A program made the position numbers and the translations under genes. Source: Chlamydiales bacterium (GTDB lineage: Bacteria; Chlamydiota; Chlamydiia; Chlamydiales; JACKPQ01). From it: a stretch of DNA of 64,000 nucleotides. Below are positions 1 through 8,104 of the stretch, piece by piece (positions within the stretch are counted from its first letter, which is position 1; every line of letters starts with the position of its first letter). Below the pieces are notes generated by a model. The model did not search any database, was not told the origin of the DNA, and worked only from the letters and a program-made list of their open reading frames with translations. The stretch is taken from the NCBI GenBank assembly GCA_024233455.1, contig JACKPP010000002.1:310001-374000 (forward strand), written 5' to 3'.

Positions 1-1211
1 GGTAAAATCATGAGGCCGTTAGCCAGATGAGCATAATCCCATACAGTCTGTAGTTGGGCAGTTGCCCCCACAGTGATTAAAAGTGTAAAGCAAATACGGA
101 AAGGCTTAATAGCACGTATCCCAAAGAGGTAATCAAAACTGCGCTCGGCATAGTAGGCCCAAGCCAAGATCGTGGAATAACCAAAGGGAATAATGGCAAT
201 GGTGAGGAGCAGTTTACCACCTGGAAGAGCCATGCCAAAAGCCTCCAGAGCAAGTTTAGAGCCGGTAAGACCAGAGCTTGTAGCTCCAGTGACCGCCAGA
301 ACTAAACCCGTCATGGTGCAGACAAGGAGCGTTGTTAGCGAGACTGTACTCATTTGGATTAGGGATTGTTCATTGGGGTTGGAGGCTTTGGCTGCACTTG
401 CCGCAATGCCAGCTACGCCGAGTCCAGCCTCTGATGAGAAAACGCCTTGAGCCGCCCCCATCATGATCGCCAAAAAAAGGGCTTTGGGCGTAAATGCCGA
501 TTGAAAGATCGATCCAATAGCGCTCGGTAGTTGCCCGGAATAGAGAATTAAAATGATGAAGGCTGCTCCAATGAAGAAAACACTCATAATGGGTACCAGG
601 ATAGAGGTAATGCGGCCAATACTTTTGATACCACCCAAAATAGCAGTGCCCACTAACACCGATAGGCCAATCCCCGTGTACAAGGGAGGAAATGAAAATG
701 TCGATTCCAAGGTTTCTGCAATTGAGTGCGCCTGGACAGCGTTACCGATTCCTAGGCTGCTTAAGATGGTAAAGCCAGCAAAAGCAAGTGCCAGCCATTT
801 GGCTTTGAGTCCCCTTTCTAGGTAGAGCATCGGACCACCACACATCTCTTTGCTTTGGTCTTTTTCTCGAAATTTTAACGCCAGGTAGGACTCTGAATAT
901 TTCATGGGCATTCCCAGCAGCGCTGTGATCCACATCCAAAATAAAGCGCCTAATCCTCCATCTGTTACCGCCACAGCTACACCTGCAATACTGCCAATGC
1001 CAATTGAGGAGGCTAAAGATGTGCTAAAAGCTTCAAATTGGCTAATATCTCCTGCTGCTCGATCAGCATGCGGTGAAAAGGCAAGTTTATGGCAAAGATA
1101 AAAGGAGCGAAATTGGATTCCCTTTAAGCGAATTGTGAGAAAGAGCCCAGCACCTGTGAGAAGTAAAATAAGGGGCATGCCCCACAACCATTCGTTGATG
1201 CTGTGAATCAT
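1..1211 (-). CDS. Sodium:alanine/glycine symporter (AGCS family), 3' end cut by window
   Basis: Inner-membrane Na+-coupled amino-acid importer. My translation from the ATG at 1211 runs without a stop to position 1 (403 codons). It contains the AGCS signatures SIGIGSIAGVAVAV (about residues 71-84), EMCGGPMLYLERGL and GVFSSEAGLGVAGIAASAAK, and many hydrophobic segments. It aligns along its whole length with the next gene upstream in transcription, so the two are tandem paralogues. Compared with that 434-residue protein about 30 C-terminal residues are missing, all beyond the window edge. Its ATG overlaps the TGA of the upstream paralogue in an ATGA arrangement, so the pair is probably cotranscribed and translationally coupled. 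The exact substrate cannot be told from sequence. Confidence 0.93.
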   Translation of the reverse strand, partial: MIHSINEWLWGMPLILLLTGAGLFLTIRLKGIQFRSFYLCHKLAFSPHADRAAGDISQFEAFSTSLASSIGIGSIAGVAVAVTDGGLGALFWMWITALLGMPMKYSESYLALKFREKDQSKEMCGGPMLYLERGLKAKWLALAFAGFTILSSLGIGNAVQAHSIAETLESTFSFPPLYTGIGLSVLVGTAILGGIKSIGRITSILVPIMSVFFIGAAFIILILYSGQLPSAIGSIFQSAFTPKALFLAIMMGAAQGVFSSEAGLGVAGIAASAAKASNPNEQSLIQMSTVSLTTLLVCTMTGLVLAVTGATSSGLTGSKLALEAFGMALPGGKLLLTIAIIPFGYSTILAWAYYAERSFDYLFGIRAIKPFRICFTLLITVGATAQLQTVWDYAHLANGLMIL

Positions 1212-2512
1212 TTTTGAAAGCTCTTGAGTTCTTTGGCAGCAATGCCACTGAGGCAAATAAGACCGATCAGGTTAGGAATAGCCATTAGACCATTACAAAT
1301 ATCGGCAATACCCCATACGACATCCAATCCTAACACCGCACCTGGAATGATTAGTAAGGTGTAGATCAAGCGATAGGGTTTGACCGCACGTAAGCCAAAG
1401 AGATATTCGGTGCACTTTTCGCCGTAGTACGCCCAGCCTAGTATCGTGGAGTAGGCAAAGGGAATTAGAGCGATTGTGACAATGAGGGCGCCTTTAGGAA
1501 TGGCAGCGCTAAAGGCAGCCAGGGCCAACTGCGACCCCCCACCGGTTGAACCTAATACACCCGTAAGGGCAATGGTTAGACCGGTGATGGTACAGACAAT
1601 GCCGGTAGTAATAAAAACACCAATCATGGCAATTAACGCTTGATGCGAGGGCGTTTTAGTTTTGGCTGCTGCTGCTGCAATCGAGGAAACTCCAAGACCA
1701 GCTTCTGATGAAAAAACGCCTCTTGCTACACCCATTTGAATGGCCATCATGATCGTTGAGCCGGCAAAGCCTCCAATAGCGGCCTGGCCAGAAAAGGCGC
1801 TTTCGAAAATAAGCCCAAAGGCCGATGGAATCCTATCCCAAAATAAAATCAAAATGATGATACCACAAGAGATGTAGAAGGCTCCCATGATCGGCACTAA
1901 AATCGATGCTATCCGGCCAATACTTTTGATACCCCCAAATAAAGCCAGGCCAGTGATGATACTGATACATACGCCGCTAAAGAGAGGATGCCAACCGGCG
2001 ATGGAATTGAGGGCATCGGCTACCGAATTGGACTGGACCATATTGCCTGTACCAATCGCTGTGATCATGGCTAAAAAAGCAAACGCGATAGCTAGATAGC
2101 GGCTTTTAAGCGCCTTTTCTAGGTAGAACATGGGACCACCACACATTTCTTTGTTAGCATCTTGAGTGCGGTACTTGATAGCCAACACACATTCGGTGTA
2201 TTTTGTAGCCATTCCGAAAAGAGCTGCACCCCACATCCAGACCAAAGCCCCAAGTCCCCCTAAGCTAATAGCTGTGGCAACACCTGTGATACTACCTATG
2301 CCAATGGATCCCGAAAGCGCGGTCATAAGAGCTTGAAAGTGAGAAATGTCTCCTTTTGAATGATCATCATGCCTGGTAAAAGCCAGCTTATGGGCATACC
2401 CAAAATAGCGAAATTGGACACCACGCAAGCGCACAGTGAGAAAAACACCTGTGGCAATTAAGAGAAAAAGCAGCGGCGCCCCCCAGAGCCACTCGGCAAT
2501 CATTTCGATCAA
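1208..2512 (-). CDS. Sodium:alanine/glycine symporter (AGCS family)
   Basis: Complete 434-residue polytopic membrane protein of normal length for the family. Visible AGCS hallmarks are SIGIGSITGVATAISLGG near residue 70, the following WMWGAALFGMATKYTE stretch, CGGPMFYLEKAL, and GVFSSEAGLGVSSIAAAAAK about residues 265-285. It is known as a Na+/amino-acid (alanine or glycine) symporter family and is expected in the inner membrane. It is the first gene of a two-gene unit with its paralogue and the stop codon overlaps that gene's start. The 239 bases upstream hold no other gene. For an intracellular bacterium this would supply host amino acids. Substrate preference is inferred from the family only. 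Confidence 0.95.
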   Translation of the reverse strand: MIEMIAEWLWGAPLLFLLIATGVFLTVRLRGVQFRYFGYAHKLAFTRHDDHSKGDISHFQALMTALSGSIGIGSITGVATAISLGGLGALVWMWGAALFGMATKYTECVLAIKYRTQDANKEMCGGPMFYLEKALKSRYLAIAFAFLAMITAIGTGNMVQSNSVADALNSIAGWHPLFSGVCISIITGLALFGGIKSIGRIASILVPIMGAFYISCGIIILILFWDRIPSAFGLIFESAFSGQAAIGGFAGSTIMMAIQMGVARGVFSSEAGLGVSSIAAAAAKTKTPSHQALIAMIGVFITTGIVCTITGLTIALTGVLGSTGGGSQLALAAFSAAIPKGALIVTIALIPFAYSTILGWAYYGEKCTEYLFGLRAVKPYRLIYTLLIIPGAVLGLDVVWGIADICNGLMAIPNLIGLICLSGIAAKELKSFQK

Positions 2513-2751
2513 AAAGGTCCTTAAATTTTAGACATGCTATGCCTCCATCTTAAGGCTTTTTAGTAATTAATATCGACTGCAATATTCAATCAACTAGGAC
2601 AGGAAGAAGGATGATAACCGCATGGTTCGTCTATTAGGACCTCCCTAGTATCGGGTAAATAAATCCGATTAAAATGTCTTTCCAAACTCTCTTTCTTACT
2701 AATTGTATTTTTTTTATACTTATGTCAAATCGTACCCACCAGAGGTAAAAG

Positions 2752-2997
2752 ATGATCAAAATTATGGGCTCATCAGTCAATGCATTGCTACCAATAGCTG
2801 AAGGATCAATGATACAAAAAATCGTTAGGATTGTCCGCCACCATCCCTGGGCTTGCATCCTGGTAGTAGGGGCTTTTGCTCTATCCCTAAGCATGGGTTT
2901 AGGTCTCTTTACGTATAGGAATAAATGGGAAGTGGTGGTTTGGACTATGTTGATTTGTTGCGGAAAAAAAAATGCACCTGAGAACAGCAAAACCTAA
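2752..2997 (+). CDS. Small membrane protein, truncated paralogue of the neighbouring ankyrin protein
   Basis: An 81-residue reading frame with a good ribosome site (GAGGT, 7 bases before the ATG). It begins MIKI, has a HHPWA motif about residue 31-35 and one hydrophobic segment about residues 37-56. The next gene also starts MIKI and has KRHPWA followed by a membrane segment in the same place, so the two N-termini are homologous. Here the ankyrin part is missing and the tail after the membrane segment is short and unrelated. It is either a remnant of a duplicated ankyrin gene or a stand-alone short anchor protein. No function is known to me. An overlapping minus-strand frame looks like a shadow. 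Confidence 0.6.
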   Translation: MIKIMGSSVNALLPIAEGSMIQKIVRIVRHHPWACILVVGAFALSLSMGLGLFTYRNKWEVVVWTMLICCGKKNAPENSKT

Positions 2998-3143
2998 TCA
3001 ATTAAAAATTTGCTAATATATCTAAATTTGACTGAACAGACATAATTATTAATTTATTTTTCAAAATTTCTGAAGTAGATTTTAATTGTCTTTTTTTTTA
3101 TCAGCATGCTAAAACTTTATGTTTATTCAAATTGAGGTTAACC

Positions 3144-4016
3144 ATGATCAAAATCGCCAATCCGGCTATGACCGCGCGGCTTTCCGCTACACAGCCTCTA
3201 AACTCCAGTAAAATCATTGGGCTGGTAAAGCGTCACCCGTGGGCGACGCTTGCTGCTACAGGAGTTATCGCGTTATTAGGTGCAGGCTCTATTTACTGCA
3301 TTATCCGTCTAAAATCTACACCAAATGCATCCTCAGCCAATCAGCCACCTCCACTATGTCAAGCCGCAAAGGAAGGGACACCTAAACAAGTTGAAGCCTT
3401 GATCCAAAACGGATCCAAAGTAAATGTTGTGGAGCCTATCAAAAAACGCTCTCCTCTACATCTTGCTGTTAAAAGCGGAAATACCGACATCGTCAACCTC
3501 CTACTTGAAAACCATGCAGATGTGACAGTTGGCGATATTGACCAACAAACTCCCTTACATTTAGCTGCCAAAAATGGATGTACTGAAATCGTCCGCGCCT
3601 TGATTGAGAGTGGTTCAGAGGTAAACGCTAGGGACGTGGGTCACCGAACCCCTTTACATTGGGCTGCATGGAAAGGTCAGGCTGAAGTTATGAATATCCT
3701 TCTAGAAAACGGAGCTTATGCAAATGCTCAGACCACACAAGGATGGACTCCCCTGCATTGTGCAGTTGTGTTTTCTAATGATCCTGCCACTCTTGATAAT
3801 AGGATCACAGCTTTAACCCGAGAAGGCGGAAATGTCAATGCTACAGATAATGAAGGCCAAACGCCCTTACATTGGGCTGCAGAAAGTATGAACGCTAGCG
3901 CGATTGACATGTTAATCCTGCAGAGTGCGAATGTGGATGCTTTGGATCAAGAAGGCCGAACTTATTTGGATATTGCTTCGTTGGCAAAAAAATCCTTGTG
4001 GGACAGCCTGGATTAA
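3144..4016 (+). CDS. Ankyrin-repeat protein with N-terminal membrane anchor
   Basis: A 290-residue protein. I take the ATG at 3144 because GAGGT lies 6 bases upstream; a TTG at 3132 is in frame but has no such site. Residues 1-30 are variable, KRHPWA is followed by one membrane segment (about residues 33-52), and from about residue 60 to the end there are about six ankyrin repeats with the usual TPLHLAA / TPLHWAA cores. Ankyrin repeats mediate protein-protein contacts and are frequent in effectors of amoeba-associated bacteria. A single anchor plus ankyrin domain suggests a surface or secreted protein facing host targets, but that is inference. The N-terminus is duplicated in the short gene just upstream. 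Confidence 0.88.
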   Translation: MIKIANPAMTARLSATQPLNSSKIIGLVKRHPWATLAATGVIALLGAGSIYCIIRLKSTPNASSANQPPPLCQAAKEGTPKQVEALIQNGSKVNVVEPIKKRSPLHLAVKSGNTDIVNLLLENHADVTVGDIDQQTPLHLAAKNGCTEIVRALIESGSEVNARDVGHRTPLHWAAWKGQAEVMNILLENGAYANAQTTQGWTPLHCAVVFSNDPATLDNRITALTREGGNVNATDNEGQTPLHWAAESMNASAIDMLILQSANVDALDQEGRTYLDIASLAKKSLWDSLD

Positions 4017-4183
4017 CATATTGATAGCGTTTGGTAACAAACAAAGTTTTCCAGAGAACGCTAAAAATGCCCCGAGGAATCACTTAGCTCTCAGATGTTG
4101 CTAGAGGGTGGGTTCTTGTTTTTTTAATACCTCCAGCTTTACTACTGTTGCTGATAAAATCAAACACATGCTATCAAAGGTTG

Positions 4184-5218
4184 ATGATTCCATTACCGTC
4201 ACCATTTGAAGTTCACGATCGCCTCCCTATGACTTTGCGACAAAGAGAGTTTGTAAAGCATTCTAGAGAGCAGGTTCAAAGTATCATGCAAAGAGAAGAT
4301 GCTCGTATTTTGATTATTACAGGTCCTTGCTCTATCCATAACGCTGAGTCTGCACTGGCCTACGCCGAGCAACTAGCCGCGCTTTCCGAAAAAGTTAAAA
4401 GCTCTTGCTATGTGCTCATGCGCGCTTACGTTGAAAAGCCCCGTACGCGTACTGGTTGGACCGGAATGGTGTACGATCCCCATCTAGACGGCTCGTTTGA
4501 TATTGAGAGTGGTCTATTAGAGACGCGCAAACTTTTTCTAAAACTGACAGATTTGGGCATTCCGATTGCCACCGAACTGCTTCATCCATTAACCTATCCT
4601 TATTTATCCGATGTGATTACTTGGGGCTGCATCGGCGCGCGCACGGTAACCTCTCAACCTCATCGCCAACTTGCATCTTATGCGTCGTTCCCTGTCGGAT
4701 TTAAAAATAGCGTCGACGGCAATATTGATTCGGCTATCGATGGCATCCTCTGCTCTAGAAAAAGTCACGCTTTTTTTGGTATTAATCACGAAGGAATGGT
4801 AGCTAAACTTACTTCAGAGGGCAATCCCCATACACATATCGTGTTGCGTGGGTCTACTAATGGACCAAATTACGATTTGGCCTCTATCCGCAAAGTCCAG
4901 GCTAAGTTGGATGCCCTGGATCTCGATTGTAGGTTGCTTGTCGATTGCTCCCACGGTAATTGTCAAAAGGATGAAACCCGTCAAAAAGAGGTCTTTTTTA
5001 ATACTCTGGAAAATATCGCTGACGGTACCGTCGATGTGATGGGAATGATGCTAGAGAGCTATATCGAAAAAGGAAATCAGCCATTCCTTAATACTCATTT
5101 AAGTCCCGATAGGTCGATCACCGATCCTTGCATCGATTGGAGTGAAACCGAAAATCTATTACTTTGGGCTCACAATAGACTCCAAAAATTAAGTACGAGC
5201 TGTCAAATACCGTCGTAA
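4184..5218 (+). CDS. aroG: 3-deoxy-7-phosphoheptulonate (DAHP) synthase, class I
   Basis: Catalyses condensation of phosphoenolpyruvate with erythrose 4-phosphate, the first step of the shikimate pathway, in the cytoplasm. The 344-residue protein has the AroF/G/H signatures TGPCSIH, RAYVEKPRTRTGW (with the substrate-binding Lys and Arg), GARTVTSQPHRQLAS, VGFKNSVDGN, DCSHGNCQKD and GMMLESYIEKGNQ. The ATG at 4184 gives a start matching the family; a TTG at 4148 would add 12 residues without family similarity. Chlamydiae also carry such a gene (I recall CT382 in C. trachomatis). The 3' end overlaps the convergent lipoprotein gene by 16 bases. Feedback specificity (Phe, Tyr or Trp) cannot be read from sequence. 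Confidence 0.93.
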   Translation: MIPLPSPFEVHDRLPMTLRQREFVKHSREQVQSIMQREDARILIITGPCSIHNAESALAYAEQLAALSEKVKSSCYVLMRAYVEKPRTRTGWTGMVYDPHLDGSFDIESGLLETRKLFLKLTDLGIPIATELLHPLTYPYLSDVITWGCIGARTVTSQPHRQLASYASFPVGFKNSVDGNIDSAIDGILCSRKSHAFFGINHEGMVAKLTSEGNPHTHIVLRGSTNGPNYDLASIRKVQAKLDALDLDCRLLVDCSHGNCQKDETRQKEVFFNTLENIADGTVDVMGMMLESYIEKGNQPFLNTHLSPDRSITDPCIDWSETENLLLWAHNRLQKLSTSCQIPS

Positions 5219-5643
5219 TCGATATAGGGTGGGTCGATGAGCTCGGTCCACAGAACTTGCTCGTAGGTTTCTAAGATGGCACCTTCAGTTTCGATTTCGG
5301 CTTTGTAGGTCAAAAGACCGCCGCTTTGCCGGTATTCTTCGTCTAAGAGATCATAAGTGATGTAGCCAAAGCGCTTATCTATAGGAAATGTCTTGGTAAG
5401 CTGCGTGTAGTCTTTCAAAATGAGATTTAATTTAAGCGTAAGAGAGGGCCCCATGGCATGCTGAGGCAAGCGCCAATTGATGACGAGCCGCTCTCCCTTA
5501 GGTGGATTTTGCTGCAACGGATCTGGGCTTTGCACAAAAGTTGAGGCAAGGCTTGAGCGTCCCACGTGCTGTTTTTGGACGTTGACGTAATACTTGTGGC
5601 AGCCCGTGCAAACAAAGAGTAAAAAAAGTATACTGATTTTCAT
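5203..5643 (-). CDS. Small lipoprotein of unknown function
   Basis: A 146-residue protein starting at the ATG at 5643. The N-terminus MKISILFLLFVCTGC is a typical lipoprotein signal peptide with lipobox VCTGC, so Cys15 should be lipidated. A longer in-frame extension to 5856 would bury this signal peptide and runs antisense through the Nudix gene, so I reject it. The rest is polar with beta-like strands (TLKLNLILKDY, LTYKAEIETEGAIL). No family is recognised. It is divergent from the Nudix gene with only 28 bases between starts, and converges on the DAHP synthase gene, overlapping it by 16 bases. Confidence 0.78.
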   Translation of the reverse strand: MKISILFLLFVCTGCHKYYVNVQKQHVGRSSLASTFVQSPDPLQQNPPKGERLVINWRLPQHAMGPSLTLKLNLILKDYTQLTKTFPIDKRFGYITYDLLDEEYRQSGGLLTYKAEIETEGAILETYEQVLWTELIDPPYIDYDGI

Positions 5644-5671
5644 AGCAATATAAGTATACCTGTTTGGCTTT

Positions 5672-6181
5672 ATGCATGAAAGTGTTCTTGTGGCGATCTT
5701 TGATACGCAACGTAAAAAAATCTTATTGACCAAGAGACGCGATATCCCGGTCTGGGTTTTTCCCGGCGGGCGCATTGAGGCGGGGGAAACCCCTGAAGAT
5801 TGCGCTGTTCGCGAGGCAAAAGAAGAGACCGGTCTTGATGTGGAAATCGTGCGCAAAATTGGCGAGTATACCCCTACTAATCGCCTTTCTCATTACACCC
5901 ATTTTTTTGAGGCCCAGCCGGTAGGTGGTAAAACATCGATTTCGGATGAAACCCAGAGCGTTGCTTTTTTTGAGGTAGACCAGCCTCCCTACCCCCTGCC
6001 TCCTCCTTATGAGGTGATGCTAAAACACGCCTACGCCCAAAGGCCGACGCTGCACTGTCCTATTCCCAATGCATCCTACTGGGCGCTTTTTAAAGCGCTT
6101 TTAAAACGCCCAGATCTTATTTTTAGATTTGTTCTGATGAAGATGGGAGTCCATCTGAATACCCCAACTAGTGGGCACTGA
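5672..6181 (+). CDS. Nudix hydrolase
   Basis: A 169-residue protein with a complete Nudix box at residues 32-54 (GGRIEAGETPEDCAVREAKE followed by ETGL), containing the metal-binding REAKEE core. Nudix enzymes hydrolyse nucleoside diphosphates linked to another group, for example oxidised dNTPs or nucleotide sugars; the substrate cannot be assigned here. The C-terminal 60 residues are an extension beyond the basic fold. It reads divergently from the lipoprotein and its last 14 bases overlap the 3' end of fumC on the other strand. Confidence 0.9.
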   Translation: MHESVLVAIFDTQRKKILLTKRRDIPVWVFPGGRIEAGETPEDCAVREAKEETGLDVEIVRKIGEYTPTNRLSHYTHFFEAQPVGGKTSISDETQSVAFFEVDQPPYPLPPPYEVMLKHAYAQRPTLHCPIPNASYWALFKALLKRPDLIFRFVLMKMGVHLNTPTSGH

Positions 6182-7523
6182 TCATTTTTTTGGGATCAAC
6201 AGCACGGTCAAATGCCTCTTCTGAAAGGTACCCTAAAGCTAGCGCCGCTTCTTTTAGGGTGGTGTTCTCAGCGTAAGCCTTTTTGGCAATTTGGGCTGCT
6301 TTTTCATACCCGATCACTGGATTGAGTGCTGTAACCAACATCAGCGAGTTTTCAAGGTGTAGCGCGATTTGTCGTTCTCTGGGTCGAATTCCTTCGACGC
6401 AGCGCAGAGTGAAGTTTTTGGCGCTGTCAGCTAGCAAACGGATAGATTGCAACAGATTGTAGATCATCATAGGCCGATAAACATTGAGCTCAAAGTTCCC
6501 TTGCGACCCGCCAAAAGCAATAGATAGATCATTACCCATAACCTGGGCGCATACCATGGTCAGTGATTCGCATTGGGTGGGGTTGACCTTGCCTGGCATG
6601 ATGGAAGAGCCTGGTTCATTGGCCGGAATTTCAATCTCGCCGATACCACTCCTTGGCCCTGATGCCATCCAGCGGATGTCATTGGCAATCTTTAGAAGGG
6701 AACCAGCAAGCTGTCTGAGTGCACCGCTCATTCCTACTAGGGCATCGCTAGAAGCCAGCGCCTCGAATTTGTTGGGTGCTGATACAAATGGTAAACCGGT
6801 CAATTGGCAGATGATGCCAGCTGCTTTTTCGGCATACTGGGGATGCGTATTGAGCCCGGTGCCGACCGCTGTGCCCCCAAGGGCCAATTCATACAGGTGC
6901 AAAAGCGCGTTTTCAATGGCTTTTATGCCATTTTCTACCTGCATGGCATATCCTGAAAATTCTTGCCCAAGAGTTAGAGGTGTAGCGTCCATTAGATGGG
7001 TACGGCCTATTTTAACAATTTGAGAAAATTCTTGCGCCTTGATGGTCAATGCTTTATGTAAAATAGCTAAATTGGGCAATAGATGCGCGCTCACCTGCTT
7101 GACCGCCGCTATGTGCATTGCCGTCGGGAAGGTGTCGTTAGAGCTTTGAGACTTATTGACATCGTCGTTAGGGTGTAAATTTTGGCCGTAATGGGCAATG
7201 ACTTCATTGACATTCATATTGGTCTGAGTGCCAGACCCCGTCTGCCATACTTTAAGGGGAAATTGATCATCTAGCTGGCCGGCTAAAATGGCATCACAGC
7301 CTTTTAATATCTGCTCTTTCTTACTGTTGTTGAGTAAGTTAAGATCAAAGTTAGCGAGAGCAGAGGCTTTTTTAACAATGGCCAAGGCGTAAATCACCTC
7401 TAAAGGGATCTTTTCTCCTCCTATGGGGAAGTTATTGAGCGAACGCTGCGTTTGAGCCCCCCAGAGACGATCTGCTGGCACCTCGATTTCGCCCATTGTA
7501 TCGTGTTCTTTGCGCATCTTCAT
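6168..7523 (-). CDS. fumC: Fumarate hydratase, class II
   Basis: Interconverts fumarate and malate in the TCA cycle as a homotetramer in the cytoplasm. Visible motifs are GEIEVPADRLWGAQTQRS near the N-terminus, TGSGTQTNMNVNEV, GRTHLMDATPLTLGQE (catalytic His) and the fumarase/aspartase signature GSSIMPGKVNPTQCE. I start at the ATG at 7523 (451 residues); an ATG two codons later at 7517 is equally plausible, and a purine-rich site (AGAAAAG) precedes both. The frame stays open 50 codons upstream, but that part is AT-rich low-complexity sequence overlapping the divergent promoter. Converges on the Nudix gene with 14 bases overlap. Confidence 0.95.
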   Translation of the reverse strand: MKMRKEHDTMGEIEVPADRLWGAQTQRSLNNFPIGGEKIPLEVIYALAIVKKASALANFDLNLLNNSKKEQILKGCDAILAGQLDDQFPLKVWQTGSGTQTNMNVNEVIAHYGQNLHPNDDVNKSQSSNDTFPTAMHIAAVKQVSAHLLPNLAILHKALTIKAQEFSQIVKIGRTHLMDATPLTLGQEFSGYAMQVENGIKAIENALLHLYELALGGTAVGTGLNTHPQYAEKAAGIICQLTGLPFVSAPNKFEALASSDALVGMSGALRQLAGSLLKIANDIRWMASGPRSGIGEIEIPANEPGSSIMPGKVNPTQCESLTMVCAQVMGNDLSIAFGGSQGNFELNVYRPMMIYNLLQSIRLLADSAKNFTLRCVEGIRPRERQIALHLENSLMLVTALNPVIGYEKAAQIAKKAYAENTTLKEAALALGYLSEEAFDRAVDPKKMISAH

Positions 7524-7629
7524 AATCTTTTCTATAGACAATGAGGTGATATCTGTCGAGATCCTCTTTTTGAATACCAGCTCTAATCTTCTTATATTTA
7601 ATATTTTATTAATTATATTTAAGTTTTTA

Positions 7630-7657
7630 TTGACATTAATAATTTTTTCTTTATAAT
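7630..7657 (+). promoter_or_regulatory. Near-consensus sigma-70-type promoter
   Basis: TTGACA at 7630-7635 and TATAAT at 7652-7657, separated by 16 bases, in an AT-rich region. Both hexamers match the housekeeping consensus exactly. Transcription would begin about 7664, about 20 bases before the ATG of the tail-anchored protein gene at 7685. A second TATAAT at 7662 is present but badly spaced. This suggests strong expression of that gene and the one following it. Confidence 0.8.
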
Positions 7658-7684
7658 ATCTTATAATTAACAAGAAGAAAAGTC

Positions 7685-8065
7685 ATGGTATTAAATTTAG
7701 CAAAAATTAATTCAGATAAAAGCCCGATCAAATCGGCAACTAACGGTCCAAGCCAAGACCGAACATCAGCTCTTATTGATAGTATAATGGCCGAGGCAGA
7801 AGAACACTTAAACCCGAAAATCCACTTTTTGAAAAATTGCACCTATCCACCTGAAGGTTTTGATGGATTTAAATTTACGGATCAAGAATTCACTAACGCT
7901 GCCGACGAGAATTACATTCCCGTGCTAGCCCCCCAAGAAGGCATAGATGCAATCCCAGCACCAAAACAGTTCACTGCTCGAACAGTTTTGCTCGGATTGA
8001 TAGCGATTGCCGCAATCGTTACGACTATTTTACTAATGATAGCCTTAAGCCCTATTGGACTTTAA
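7685..8065 (+). CDS. Putative tail-anchored membrane protein
   Basis: A 126-residue protein of no family I recognise. Residues 1-100 are polar and acidic, and residues about 101-121 form one membrane segment very close to the C-terminus, ending LSPIGL. This is a tail-anchor layout. The last ten residues (ending LLMIALSPIGL) nearly match the end of the next gene's product (LLMVLLSPIGL), and the sequence IDAIPAPKQF resembles the repeat core EIPVPTQDL in that product. So the two are paralogues. It lies directly behind a consensus promoter. A role as a secreted or membrane-displayed effector is a guess. Confidence 0.75.
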   Translation: MVLNLAKINSDKSPIKSATNGPSQDRTSALIDSIMAEAEEHLNPKIHFLKNCTYPPEGFDGFKFTDQEFTNAADENYIPVLAPQEGIDAIPAPKQFTARTVLLGLIAIAAIVTTILLMIALSPIGL

Positions 8066-8104
8066 CCGTCATACAAAAAAATTTTGAAGTGTAAGGAGAC
8101 CACT

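Noticed and set aside
5644..5856. N-terminal extension of the lipoprotein
   Set aside because: It would hide the lipoprotein signal peptide and is antisense to the conserved Nudix box.
7524..7673. A 50-codon in-frame extension of fumC
   Set aside because: It is AT-rich, unlike fumarase N-termini, and overlaps the divergent promoter; the family start is at 7517-7523.
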